Source: UBA5072 sp041737175 (GTDB lineage: Bacteria > Bacteroidota > Bacteroidia > Bacteroidales > UBA10428). From it: a DNA stretch of 64,000 nt. The translations under genes were made by a program, and so were the position numbers. The notes beneath the pieces are model-generated. The model was not told where the DNA came from. It ran no database searches and worked only from the letters and a program-made list of their open reading frames with translations. The stretch is taken from the NCBI GenBank assembly GCA_041737175.1, contig JBGSSF010000020.1, positions 62,001-126,000 of the forward strand. Direction: 5' to 3'. Below, one piece after another: positions 17,791 to 25,526 of this stretch. Position 1 is the first letter of the stretch; the number at the start of each line of letters is the position of its first letter.

Positions 17791-19241
17791 TTCTTTGCCA
17801 AATGATCGATAAAATGATTAATCACCTCATGGTTAATTTCCTCATCCCAGTCTACAGGGACATTCTTCAGGAATAACAGGGATTTATCAGCTGTTTTCTG
17901 CATGGATATGATTTCAACAGCTCTGAAAGGTTTGCTTTTCCCATAGCCCGGGGCTTTTACCAAATCCCTGATCTTGCTGTTCAGCCACTCCATGGTACTG
18001 TTGCCCTTGTATATTAAAACGGCATCGGCTGTCAGAAGGTTATAAATATGTTTGGATAACGGGAAAAAATCTCCGCCATTTTCATTCGATTCCATAATGT
18101 CAAAGCCCTTGGCCTTTAAGATATTGGTGTATTCGGCCATTTTTCCGCCTGAGGACTTTTCATAAATCACATAAAGCTTATTCTTTTCAGCCACCGGCTT
18201 TGCTTCGGGACTGACGAGCTCGTTCAGCCGGGTGTTCAATATGGTTTTGAACACTTCAAATGGTGTCTCAATGATCTCGGTCATATGCTGAGCTTCATCT
18301 CTTTTGAGTCGCTTGAGATAAAGGGCCTGGCGCTGATCAGTGGGTTTAATATCATTGGGTATCCAGATGATCTGATTGGGCTTATGCGAATTGCTTTTGG
18401 AAGCAATATATTCCTTTACGGTTTTGATCTGAAAATCGATAAATGAATATTTGGAATTCTTGAGAAATTCACCATACCAGGCTCCCAGCAGGTGCACGGT
18501 CATGATGGATTGGTCCAGTATCTGGTCAATGACCAGTTTTGATTTCTCGGCATCTTCGGGAATGGTTGTCATGGGTAAAACTCGAAAACCCAGATATTGC
18601 AATTCACGTCTCAGCATATCCCTGTTTTCAGACAGATCAAAGGTCGTTTCTGCCAAAAAAACTGCCGGAGCCTGAATCGATTTGATTTTTAATCCGTCGG
18701 CACCGGAAAGGTTCTGAAGAATTTCAGCGATATCGTATGCCAGGTCAACCAGTTTTGACCAGAATTTGTCCTGCGGGCCATTCTTACCGTTCAGGTCAAA
18801 GGTATTTGCTTTTTTGCTGTAACGGTTTATCTCAAAGAAATTATAGTCGATTCCTTCTTTCAGACAGTCAAACTCGTTTTCAGTGGTTGCCGGAAAGGTG
18901 AGCACTTTAAAAATGCGGTGATTAATGTTGTTGCCATCCTGGTGAAGGCTTTTGTAAACTTCATCGAGATCTTTGAGATACGCAGGGGATTTGGCATATT
19001 CAGGAGACAGAATGGTAACAAAAACAGCTGTTTTGGCAAACACATCCCGTATATTCTCACCCAGCATGGTTTGTCGCACCCGAAGATCGTCATGGAGGAG
19101 GATTACCGGTTTCTTTTCGTACAGCCGGTTCATCACTATGGTAAGATACTCACAGAATTTAAGCGTCCATTCAGTGGTTGCCTGATTTTCCTTGCCATTC
19201 GCGGATGCGTAGCTTATGAATATGTCGTGTTCAAAACTCAT
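17787..19241 (-). CDS. TIR domain protein with three tandem TIR-like domains
   Basis: 484 residues, no signal peptide or TM segment, so cytoplasmic. Domain 1 (~1-175) opens with HDIFISYASANG, a standard TIR strand A. Where catalytic TIRs have S-x-W-C-x-x-E, this one reads SPAYLKDL: Trp-Cys becomes Ala87-Tyr88 and the catalytic Glu position is Asp91. NAD hydrolase activity is therefore doubtful and an adaptor role more likely. Domain 2 (~190-340) begins AVFLAETTFDLSENRDMLRREL, resembling the DUF4062/TIR-like fold. Domain 3 (~355-484) begins KLYVIYEKSSGGKMAEY, another Rossmann-like unit. The 11-bp gap upstream and 4-bp overlap downstream tie it to the transporter-like and nSTAND genes. I infer that it couples the NTPase to a cytoplasmic output. 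Confidence 0.87.
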   Translation of the reverse strand: MSFEHDIFISYASANGKENQATTEWTLKFCEYLTIVMNRLYEKKPVILLHDDLRVRQTMLGENIRDVFAKTAVFVTILSPEYAKSPAYLKDLDEVYKSLHQDGNNINHRIFKVLTFPATTENEFDCLKEGIDYNFFEINRYSKKANTFDLNGKNGPQDKFWSKLVDLAYDIAEILQNLSGADGLKIKSIQAPAVFLAETTFDLSENRDMLRRELQYLGFRVLPMTTIPEDAEKSKLVIDQILDQSIMTVHLLGAWYGEFLKNSKYSFIDFQIKTVKEYIASKSNSHKPNQIIWIPNDIKPTDQRQALYLKRLKRDEAQHMTEIIETPFEVFKTILNTRLNELVSPEAKPVAEKNKLYVIYEKSSGGKMAEYTNILKAKGFDIMESNENGGDFFPLSKHIYNLLTADAVLIYKGNSTMEWLNSKIRDLVKAPGYGKSKPFRAVEIISMQKTADKSLLFLKNVPVDWDEEINHEVINHFIDHLAKK

Positions 19242-19252
19242 TCCTGTAAAAC

Positions 19253-22200
19253 TTAGACTTCCTCAATCATTGCAAAAACCGAATTCCTGAAATCGATGTA
19301 ATCAAACATCAGCGAATTAAGCACTTCCTGTTCGAGACTATAGAGCTTTAAATCAGTAAGTGATTTTAAGGAGAATGTATTGTCTTCAACAAAAAGATCG
19401 CTGTAAATTATATCATTTTTTTCAAAGGTAAATACTTTCCCTGAAGAAATGTTAATCTGGGCTGTTCCTTCAACGATAATCATAAAGGCGTAGTGAACAT
19501 CTTCGCGTTTGATCAGGAATTCCTCATCTCTGTTCAGATGGTGAAATTCCAGTGCCCGCGCAATTTCACAGAGTACATCATATGTGATTCTCCGCATTTT
19601 CGGACTGTCTTTCATGAATCTGACCCTGTCGAACAAAAGATAAGGGATTCCTTTGTCTGCCTGGGACAGTGAAGATCTGATTTCGTTTACCTGCGAAGGA
19701 TCAAGCCGGGAATAAACAGATTCCAGCTTTCCGCATTCTTTTTTATCGAGAACATAGGCAGCTGATTCCCTGATCAGCTGGCTGGGATGAAAAGCGCTGG
19801 CAATGATTTCCTGTTCGGGAAAATTTTCCTCCAGCTGAAAAGAGCTGATAATGGCACAGGCTTTTGCATACAGTGAGATCTGATTAAAATCACGTGTGAT
19901 GATTTCCTGTATCAGTGACTCAGGCGGTTCTTTGGCAGCCTGGAAGAAATACTGCAATTCCTTAAAGCGTTCTTTCACAGATATATTTTCAACAACCGGG
20001 AAAAAGACCTGTTTGATTTCCTCATTTACGATCTGGTCAAGCAGTTCAATGGCAAATGATATATCTGAATCGCTGCCTTCCTGTAGCAGGTTCTTGATAT
20101 TCCCAATGGATGTGGGATTGTATGCCAGGGCAAGCAGGTGATACAGCGTGGTATAATTATCATTGATCTCAGCACGGAGGGTGTCGCTTAGCAGTTGATA
20201 GGACGGAGATTTATAAATACTGGCATAAGCAGCAAAATTCCATGACATGACTGTGATCAGCCTTACGATATCGTTGAGAACGCGGTTGATGTTGCCGGGT
20301 GTGGACTGGAACTTGGATTCACGCAGGGCAAGCAAGGCCTGCCGGCCAACGACCCTGTTCTGGTTTTCAATTTTGCCGAGCAGGCAATCCATAGCGGCCG
20401 GAGTTCCTATTTTTCCATAGATTCTCACTATGCGGGACAAAAGCAGATTGTCCGCATCGGGCAATAAGAACATTTGTTCCAGCATCGGGAGTGCAGGATC
20501 CCCAATTTTCACCAGGGCTTCAAAAGCATAGGGATAATAGGTGGCTGTTGTAAGATACCCGATCAGCACATAACTGTGATTTGCACTTCCCAGTCGGGCC
20601 ATTGCTTTAACGGATGCGAATTTTACATCCGGTTCAATATCGCGGGTAAGTTGTAACAGGCTATCGCTCAATTCATGGTTATCGACATTGCCGATCACCT
20701 CGGCAGCGAGAATCCGGTCAGACAGGGTGTTTGAGTTCACAAGGCCTTCAATGGCATTCTTCGATCCGGCAGTACTGAGTTTCAATTCGAAACGGCTTAT
20801 CAGTTTGGGAAGATATCCGTTCTGTGTCCTGGATTGATTGGACTTTTCCAGTTCTTTCAATTTGGACAGTGAACTTAGGAGCGCATTTGCATCAATCCTG
20901 TTCAGGATGTATTCCTGCAATTCGGCAGAATTTGTAGCCAACAAAGAAACCAGGTGCTTCTCATGTGTAAGCGGTTCAAGTCGTTCGAGAATTGAAAGTG
21001 TATTTACCGATTTGAGCGGATCACTGCTATTGATCAGGTTGTGCGTTTTTTCATCAATATTCTGCAGTTCCTGTTCTATAGTTCTTGTGCTCACTTTCAG
21101 CCTCCGGATGGTGTCCTTCAGGGCATTCTGGTACTTTTTGATGAGTATGACCCCTACAGGTATCCAAAGCAGCATGAAGAAAAGCAGGGTCAGATTCATA
21201 AACAGACTTTTGCTGAGATTCAGCCAGAGCAAAACCGAAAGGACGACACCGGCAATCAGTAATGAAAGCATCCTGAATGAACCTTCGATACGGGGTATAA
21301 TTGAACTGCTGAACCGCAGGTCAAGCGTTCGGAATAAAACCCTGAGTGAAGGTAGTTCGATGGCTTCATAGGTAGTCTCATATCCGATCCGGAGCATGGC
21401 AACCATGAGAAATCCGAACGATATGCTTGCAATGGCTGCTGATTCACCAACCAGAAGATCAACAATCAGTGATGCAATTGCCGCAATCATCAGCAAAGTC
21501 GGAATAAGCACCAGGCTGTAAGGCGAGTCATAGGTGTAGAGGATCTTCCTGAGCAGGAACCTTTCTACACCATATTCAAACAGGAACATCGTCCCTGTGA
21601 AAAACGCGAAAAACTTGGCAAGTCCTATGGTGTTGGGGTAGTTGATACGGGTAACCGATATGAAATGATAATGCAGAATAAAACCGGTGACCGCGGACAA
21701 CAAAACAAAAGCCACCAGCAAAAGGGTATACCTGCTGTAGAACATTTCATAGAACCTTGAACGGAGTCGCAGCGGATGCCTCGATATTGGTGGAAATATG
21801 CCGGCTATTCTGTGATATCGGTTGATGATGATTTGCATGATGGTGGCCAGACCTATAAAAAGAGCGCTGCCTGCGGTAATCAGTAAAACGTCGAAATGAA
21901 AATACAAAACTGTGGTAAGTGAATAACTGGCCAGTACAATGCCCAGCATGAGGGACATGCGGATAACAGGATAAAATCTGCGGTGCTGTGCAGGCGTGTA
22001 AATGCCTGCAACCGAGCGCCGGAAAAGCACCATTACCAGAAATGTAAAAGGTATTGCCAGGGTGAAAGGCAACAGCACCTGCACGCCAAAAGGAGCCAGG
22101 GAGATGAAGGAATCATAGAAAAGGAAAACGACCAGGTTGACAATAGAAATGCATAAAAGGGAGATCAGGGCCAGGCTCCGGAAAGAAATCCTGTTGACGA

Positions 22201-22420
22201 GAAAGGAATAGAGTGAGAAAAGGAGAAGGCCAAATATGCCGGAAATGATAAAAGCCTGGGGTATCAATTCAGGCTTCCACGCCTGGAAAAAAAGAACATG
22301 GGAACCAACCATGAACAAAGCCACAAAAGCACCTATGAATAACGCCTGCAGGGAGGCATACACTAACATGAAAATCTCCTGTCGGTTGTTGAATTGCAAA
22401 CCAAAAAGCGAGTTCTTCAT
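19253..22420 (-). CDS. Polytopic transporter-like protein with HEAT repeats and cNMP-binding-like domain
   Basis: 1055 residues from the ATG at 22420; the frame reaches 22474 but the promoter lies in that extension. Residues ~15-430 contain about 12 hydrophobic segments of the MFS or ATP/ADP-translocase (Npt1/Npt2-like) type. Residues ~440-850 are helical with HEAT-like units (DRILAAEVIGNVDNHELSDSLL, DPALPMLEQMF). Residues ~940-1055 resemble a cyclic-nucleotide-binding beta-roll (FLIKREDVHYAFMIIVEG, INISSGKVFTFEKNDIIYSD), but the phosphate-binding cassette with its GE...RA residues is not recognisable, so cNMP binding is uncertain. First gene of the five-gene operon. It could be a membrane sensor or scaffold rather than a nucleotide carrier. 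Confidence 0.82.
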   Translation of the reverse strand: MKNSLFGLQFNNRQEIFMLVYASLQALFIGAFVALFMVGSHVLFFQAWKPELIPQAFIISGIFGLLLFSLYSFLVNRISFRSLALISLLCISIVNLVVFLFYDSFISLAPFGVQVLLPFTLAIPFTFLVMVLFRRSVAGIYTPAQHRRFYPVIRMSLMLGIVLASYSLTTVLYFHFDVLLITAGSALFIGLATIMQIIINRYHRIAGIFPPISRHPLRLRSRFYEMFYSRYTLLLVAFVLLSAVTGFILHYHFISVTRINYPNTIGLAKFFAFFTGTMFLFEYGVERFLLRKILYTYDSPYSLVLIPTLLMIAAIASLIVDLLVGESAAIASISFGFLMVAMLRIGYETTYEAIELPSLRVLFRTLDLRFSSSIIPRIEGSFRMLSLLIAGVVLSVLLWLNLSKSLFMNLTLLFFMLLWIPVGVILIKKYQNALKDTIRRLKVSTRTIEQELQNIDEKTHNLINSSDPLKSVNTLSILERLEPLTHEKHLVSLLATNSAELQEYILNRIDANALLSSLSKLKELEKSNQSRTQNGYLPKLISRFELKLSTAGSKNAIEGLVNSNTLSDRILAAEVIGNVDNHELSDSLLQLTRDIEPDVKFASVKAMARLGSANHSYVLIGYLTTATYYPYAFEALVKIGDPALPMLEQMFLLPDADNLLLSRIVRIYGKIGTPAAMDCLLGKIENQNRVVGRQALLALRESKFQSTPGNINRVLNDIVRLITVMSWNFAAYASIYKSPSYQLLSDTLRAEINDNYTTLYHLLALAYNPTSIGNIKNLLQEGSDSDISFAIELLDQIVNEEIKQVFFPVVENISVKERFKELQYFFQAAKEPPESLIQEIITRDFNQISLYAKACAIISSFQLEENFPEQEIIASAFHPSQLIRESAAYVLDKKECGKLESVYSRLDPSQVNEIRSSLSQADKGIPYLLFDRVRFMKDSPKMRRITYDVLCEIARALEFHHLNRDEEFLIKREDVHYAFMIIVEGTAQINISSGKVFTFEKNDIIYSDLFVEDNTFSLKSLTDLKLYSLEQEVLNSLMFDYIDFRNSVFAMIEEV

Positions 22421-22471
22421 AACCAGTGAGATGTTAACAATCGGTTTAGCCTGATATAGTTGTAAAGATTG

Positions 22472-22502
22472 CAAAAATACTAAATTATTGTTTTGAATTC
22501 AA
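22472..22502 (-). promoter_or_regulatory. Promoter of the transporter-TIR-nSTAND-OMP-lipoprotein operon
   Basis: On the minus strand, TTG (22502-22500), a 20-bp spacer, then TATTTTTG (22479-22472), a near-ideal Bacteroidota housekeeping promoter. The predicted leader to the ATG at 22420 is about 45 nt. No comparable promoter was found between the five downstream genes, which are 2-11 bp apart or overlapping. Confidence 0.75.
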
Positions 22503-22538
22503 TATTTTACACCGATATAAGACATGGATTGACAGAAG

Positions 22539-22575
22539 TTGTATTTTTATCCGGGATAATTTGTATTTTTATCGG
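22539..22575 (+). promoter_or_regulatory. Direct repeat with tandem -7-like boxes upstream of the DUF3127 gene
   Basis: TTGTATTTTTATC followed by CGG occurs twice, 22 bp apart (22539-22553 and 22561-22575; the first copy has one extra C). Each copy contains TATTTTTA, one mismatch from TAnnTTTG, and the two TTGs are spaced so that the first could be -33 for the second. It may be a promoter with an overlapping repeated operator. It lies 28 bp before the ATG at 22603. Confidence 0.45.
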
Positions 22576-22602
22576 TATACAAATCTACTAATACAATACG
22601 TT

Positions 22603-22980
22603 ATGGCACTTGAATTATCAGGGAAAGTCATTCAGGTACTTTCCGAACAGACCGGTACCGGCAAGAACGGACAATGGTCGAAACAGGACTTCATCATTGA
22701 AACCGAAGAGCAATATCCCCGGAAGGTATGCTTCTCAGCCTGGGGTGAGAAGGTATCCATGATAAAAACGCTTAAAACAGGTACCCAGGTGAAAGTATCT
22801 TTCAATGTGGAATCACGTGAATTTAACGGCAAGTGGTATACCGATCTGCGGCTTTGGAAAATTGAGGCTCCTGAATCTGCAGGCAATACCGTTGCCCCCG
22901 GCGGTTATACCGATGCCGGGTTGGAACCTCTGTCCACTGGCGATTCAGAAGAAGGTGGAGAAAACGATTTACCTTTTTGA
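22603..22980 (+). CDS. DUF3127 OB-fold protein with SSB-like acidic C-terminal tip
   Basis: 125 residues from ATG 22603 (MALELSGKVIQVLSEQ). An in-frame TTG at 22561 lies within the promoter repeat and is rejected. The core (~1-90) matches the DUF3127 family: ELSGKVIQVL, TGKNGQWSKQDFIIET, KVCFSAWGEK, VKVSFNVESREFNGKWYTDLR, a pattern of OB-fold strands. A Gly/Pro/Glu-rich linker follows and the protein ends EEGGENDLPF. This resembles the acidic tip by which single-stranded DNA-binding protein recruits replication and repair partners. A ssDNA- or nucleic-acid-related role is thus plausible but unproven. The 3' end overlaps the antisense aroK gene by 76 bp. Confidence 0.85.
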   Translation: MALELSGKVIQVLSEQTGTGKNGQWSKQDFIIETEEQYPRKVCFSAWGEKVSMIKTLKTGTQVKVSFNVESREFNGKWYTDLRLWKIEAPESAGNTVAPGGYTDAGLEPLSTGDSEEGGENDLPF

Positions 22981-23480
22981 GCATTCCTCAATTCCCGGAG
23001 AAAATTCACCATATTTAAATTTTCTCCGTCAACAACAAATCTCGCCCTGAGGAAGTGATGCTCACATTTATTGCGGAGTTCCGCAATGTATTGCCTCAAT
23101 TCCTCCTCGGTTTTACCCAGTACGATAGGTCGGTCTTCTGCAGCGATCCTGAGCCGGTTCACAAGGGTCTCATCGCTGACTTTCAGATAGATTACATCAC
23201 CATATTGCTCCATCAGGCTCATGCTGTCACAATTGCAGGGTGCTCCTCCTCCGGTGGAAAGGATCATATTGTTATTTTTCACTGCTTCTTTCAGCGCTTT
23301 CCATTCGAGCCTGCGGAATCCTTCTTCACCAAGACGGGTATAAATTTCTGGTATGCCTTTGCCTTCCCTGGCTTCGATGAATTCATCCAGGTCCAGGAAA
23401 TCAAGTCCGAGCCCCTCGGCCAGTTTCCTGCCCAAGGTGGTTTTACCACTGTTTTTGAAGCCAATGATGAAGTAGCGCAT
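22905..23480 (-). CDS. aroK: Shikimate kinase
   Basis: 191-residue cytoplasmic enzyme that phosphorylates shikimate with ATP in the chorismate pathway. It has P-loop GFKNSGKTTLG (7-17), DLDEFIEAREG with the shikimate-binding Asp, the FRRLEWKAL helix with its binding Arg, GGGAPC (Walker-B-side glycine motif) and the lid Arg in AAEDRPIV. The usual protein would end near NFLRELRNAQ. The last ~23 residues (Ser/Pro-rich) are encoded opposite the C-terminal codons of the DUF3127 gene and look like a read-through tail. Other pathway genes aroA and aroC lie at 30137-32756. Confidence 0.93.
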   Translation of the reverse strand: MRYFIIGFKNSGKTTLGRKLAEGLGLDFLDLDEFIEAREGKGIPEIYTRLGEEGFRRLEWKALKEAVKNNNMILSTGGGAPCNCDSMSLMEQYGDVIYLKVSDETLVNRLRIAAEDRPIVLGKTEEELRQYIAELRNKCEHHFLRARFVVDGENLNMVNFLRELRNAQKGKSFSPPSSESPVDRGSNPASV

Positions 23481-23494
23481 GAGATGAAAAAAAT

Positions 23495-23502
23495 TATCTT
23501 TG
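23495..23502 (+). promoter_or_regulatory. -7 box of the lysS promoter
   Basis: TATCTTTG fits TAnnTTTG and lies 21 bp before the lysS ATG at 23524. It overlaps no coding sequence and sits directly upstream of the divergent aroK start (23480). No clear -33 TTTG at the expected distance was seen. Confidence 0.55.
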
Positions 23503-23523
23503 CAGCAAATTTACGACGATAAA

Positions 23524-25254
23524 ATGAATTACACCGATTTAAGCGAACAGGAGATCATCAGGCGTCAGGCGCTGGATGAATTAAGGGCCCTTGGTGTGGA
23601 TCCTTACCCGGCCGCCATGTTTCAGGTAAATGTCACCACCCTGGAAATCCTGAAGAATTACGAGGCTGAAAAGGCCAATTACCAGGATGTGGCCATTGCC
23701 GGCCGCCTGATGAGCAAACGCATCATGGGGAGCGCTTCCTTTGCCGAAATTCAGGATGAGAAAGGCCGGATACAGATTTACCTGAAACGCGATGACCTGT
23801 GTCCGGGTGAAGATAAAACCTGGTACAATACCATATTCAAGAAACTTCTCGATATGGGTGATTTTATCGGTGTCAGGGGATTTGTATTCGTCACCCAGAT
23901 GGGGGAAATATCCATTCACGTCCGTGAGATCACCATACTGGGAAAATCGCTGAAACCTCTCCCGATCGTCAAAGAGAAGGACGGTATTGTATATGATGCG
24001 GTGACGGACCCGGAATTCAGGTACCGGCAAAGGTATGTCGACCTGGTTGTGAATCCCGGGGTCAGGGATATCTTTATCAAACGCACGAAACTTATTAATT
24101 CCCTTCGGGAACTGTTCAATTCAAAGGGATATCTCGAGGTGGAAACCCCTGTGTTGCAGCCTATACCCGGTGGAGCATCGGCACGACCCTTTATTACACA
24201 TCATAATACACTGGATATTCCTTTGTACCTCAGAATTGCCAACGAGCTGTATCTGAAGCGACTGCTCGTGGGAGGATACGAAGGCGTGTATGAGTTTTCC
24301 AGGGATTTTCGGAATGAGGGAATGGACCGCATGCACAATCCCGAGTTTACTGTTATGGAAATTTACGTCGCCTGGAAGGATTACCTGTGGATGATGGATT
24401 TTGTTGAGGAAATGATTGAAAAAGCAGCCCTGGATCTGCATGGAACCACCAGGGTGCCCTACGGCCATGCTGTTATTGATTTTAAAAGACCTTTTGCACG
24501 GCTGACCATGGCGGGTGCCATTCAACAGTATGCTGGGATTGATATCCTGAGCTTGGATGAAGATCAGCTCAGAACAGCCTGCAGGGAACTGGACATTGAA
24601 ATTGACCCCACCATGGGCAAGGGGAAGCTCATTGATCAGATATTCGGGGAAAAGGTCGAGCCGAACCTGATACAGCCAACCTTTATCATGGACTATCCCG
24701 TTGAAATGTCGCCCCTGTGCAAAAAGCACCGAGCCGACCCGAAACTCACCGAACGCTTTGAACTGATCGTCAATGCCAAGGAATTGTGCAATGCCTATTC
24801 CGAGCTGAATGACCCCATCGATCAGCGTGAACGGTTCCAGGACCAGTTGCGGCTTTCAGAAAAAGGAGATAACGAAGCCATGTTTATTGACCAGGACTTC
24901 CTTCGCGCGCTTGAATATGGAATGCCGCCTGCTTCAGGATTAGGTGTGGGAATTGACAGGCTGGCCATGATCATGACCAACCAGCCCAGCATACAGGATG
25001 TGCTTTTCTTTCCCCAGATGAAACCTGAACAGGGACAAGGGACAAGGGACGAGGGACCAGAAAAATACCTGGAAATTGGGGTTCCGGAGGAATGGATTAT
25101 TGTGCTGAAGAAATTGGGGTACATCACCGTTGAAAAATTGAAGGAAGCTAAAGCCGGTAAGCTCTCCAATGACCTGAACGGACATAACAAGAAGAACAAG
25201 CTGGGTTTGAAGGGACTAAGCCCGCAGGAGGTGGAGAAGTGGTTAAATCAGTAA
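23524..25254 (+). CDS. lysS: Lysyl-tRNA synthetase, class II
   Basis: 576 residues from ATG 23524, the normal size for Bacteroidota LysS. The N-terminal OB anticodon-binding domain includes RLMSKRIMGSASFAEIQDE. The class II core shows motif 2 (FRNEGMDRMHNPEFTVMEIY) and motif 3 (GLGVGIDRLAM). A Bacteroidota-type C-terminal helical extension (EEWIIVLKKLGY... LKGLSPQEVEKWLNQ) follows. Between the core and the extension, codons 503-512 are made of a four-copy 7-base repeat giving GQGTRDEGP. The stop TAA at 25252-25254 belongs to the first unit of the downstream 7-base array. Essential translation gene. Confidence 0.98.
   Translation: MNYTDLSEQEIIRRQALDELRALGVDPYPAAMFQVNVTTLEILKNYEAEKANYQDVAIAGRLMSKRIMGSASFAEIQDEKGRIQIYLKRDDLCPGEDKTWYNTIFKKLLDMGDFIGVRGFVFVTQMGEISIHVREITILGKSLKPLPIVKEKDGIVYDAVTDPEFRYRQRYVDLVVNPGVRDIFIKRTKLINSLRELFNSKGYLEVETPVLQPIPGGASARPFITHHNTLDIPLYLRIANELYLKRLLVGGYEGVYEFSRDFRNEGMDRMHNPEFTVMEIYVAWKDYLWMMDFVEEMIEKAALDLHGTTRVPYGHAVIDFKRPFARLTMAGAIQQYAGIDILSLDEDQLRTACRELDIEIDPTMGKGKLIDQIFGEKVEPNLIQPTFIMDYPVEMSPLCKKHRADPKLTERFELIVNAKELCNAYSELNDPIDQRERFQDQLRLSEKGDNEAMFIDQDFLRALEYGMPPASGLGVGIDRLAMIMTNQPSIQDVLFFPQMKPEQGQGTRDEGPEKYLEIGVPEEWIIVLKKLGYITVEKLKEAKAGKLSNDLNGHNKKNKLGLKGLSPQEVEKWLNQ
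25032..25059 (+). repeat. Four-copy 7-base tandem repeat inside lysS
   Basis: GGGACAA, GGGACAA, GGGACGA, GGGACCA in direct succession. The period (7) is not a multiple of three, so the translation is not repetitive, yet the frame stays open. It falls at the junction between the catalytic core and the C-terminal extension, a position tolerant of length change. Confidence 0.9.
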
Positions 25255-25355
25255 AAGGTAAACAGTAAAAGGTAAACAGTAAAAGGTAAACAGTAAAAGG
25301 TAAACAGTAAAAGGTAAACAGTAAAAGGTAAACAGTAAAAGGTAAACAGTAAACG
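25251..25355 (+). repeat. Fifteen-unit 7-base tandem array (14-bp higher-order unit)
   Basis: Seven perfect copies of GTAAAAG+GTAAACA (25251-25348) and a final GTAAACG. The first unit begins at 25251 and provides the lysS stop codon TAA (25252-25254). Because each unit contains TAA and 7 is one more than a multiple of 3, the array puts stops in all three plus-strand frames within 21 bp. No spacers, so it is not a CRISPR. Confidence 0.95.
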
Positions 25356-25499
25356 GTGATTTTTCAACAAGAAAGATCGCTGCGGGTATTTTTATTCACA
25401 GGTTAATCACATGAACTTCAACGCAAAATCGCCTGTATTCCGCACCATGCTGTTATTTGGGTGTTGATAAAGAAATACTGGCGGCAAAGATCTTTATGC
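25356..25499. other. Intergenic stretch between repeat array and parE promoter
   Basis: About 140 bp without a recognisable gene, RNA fold or further repeat. An open frame beginning with GTG at 25461 reads into parE but contains the parE promoter, so I do not treat it as coding. Confidence 0.5.
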
Positions 25500-25507
25500 T
25501 ATTTTTG
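25500..25507 (+). promoter_or_regulatory. -7 box of the parE-parC promoter
   Basis: TATTTTTG, an exact TAnnTTTG, lies 19 bp before the ATG at 25527 and only 10 bp before the alternative ATG at 25518. This favours 25527 as the start. No convincing -33 at 19-20 bp was found. Confidence 0.55.
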
Positions 25508-25526
25508 CGCCAAACCGATGAGGGGT

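Noticed and set aside
17787..19241. Thoeris-like antiviral pair
   Set aside because: No SIR2/ThsA-type or Macro/SLOG partner is present, the TIR Glu is missing, and neighbouring genes are envelope proteins rather than defence genes.
22421..22474. N-terminal extension of the transporter-HEAT protein
   Set aside because: The -7 box at 22472-22479 abuts the proposed start, leaving no room for it; the ATG at 22420 is preferred.
25251..25355. Possible CRISPR array in the 14-bp repeats
   Set aside because: The units are contiguous and only 7 or 14 bp long, with no variable spacers and no cas genes nearby.
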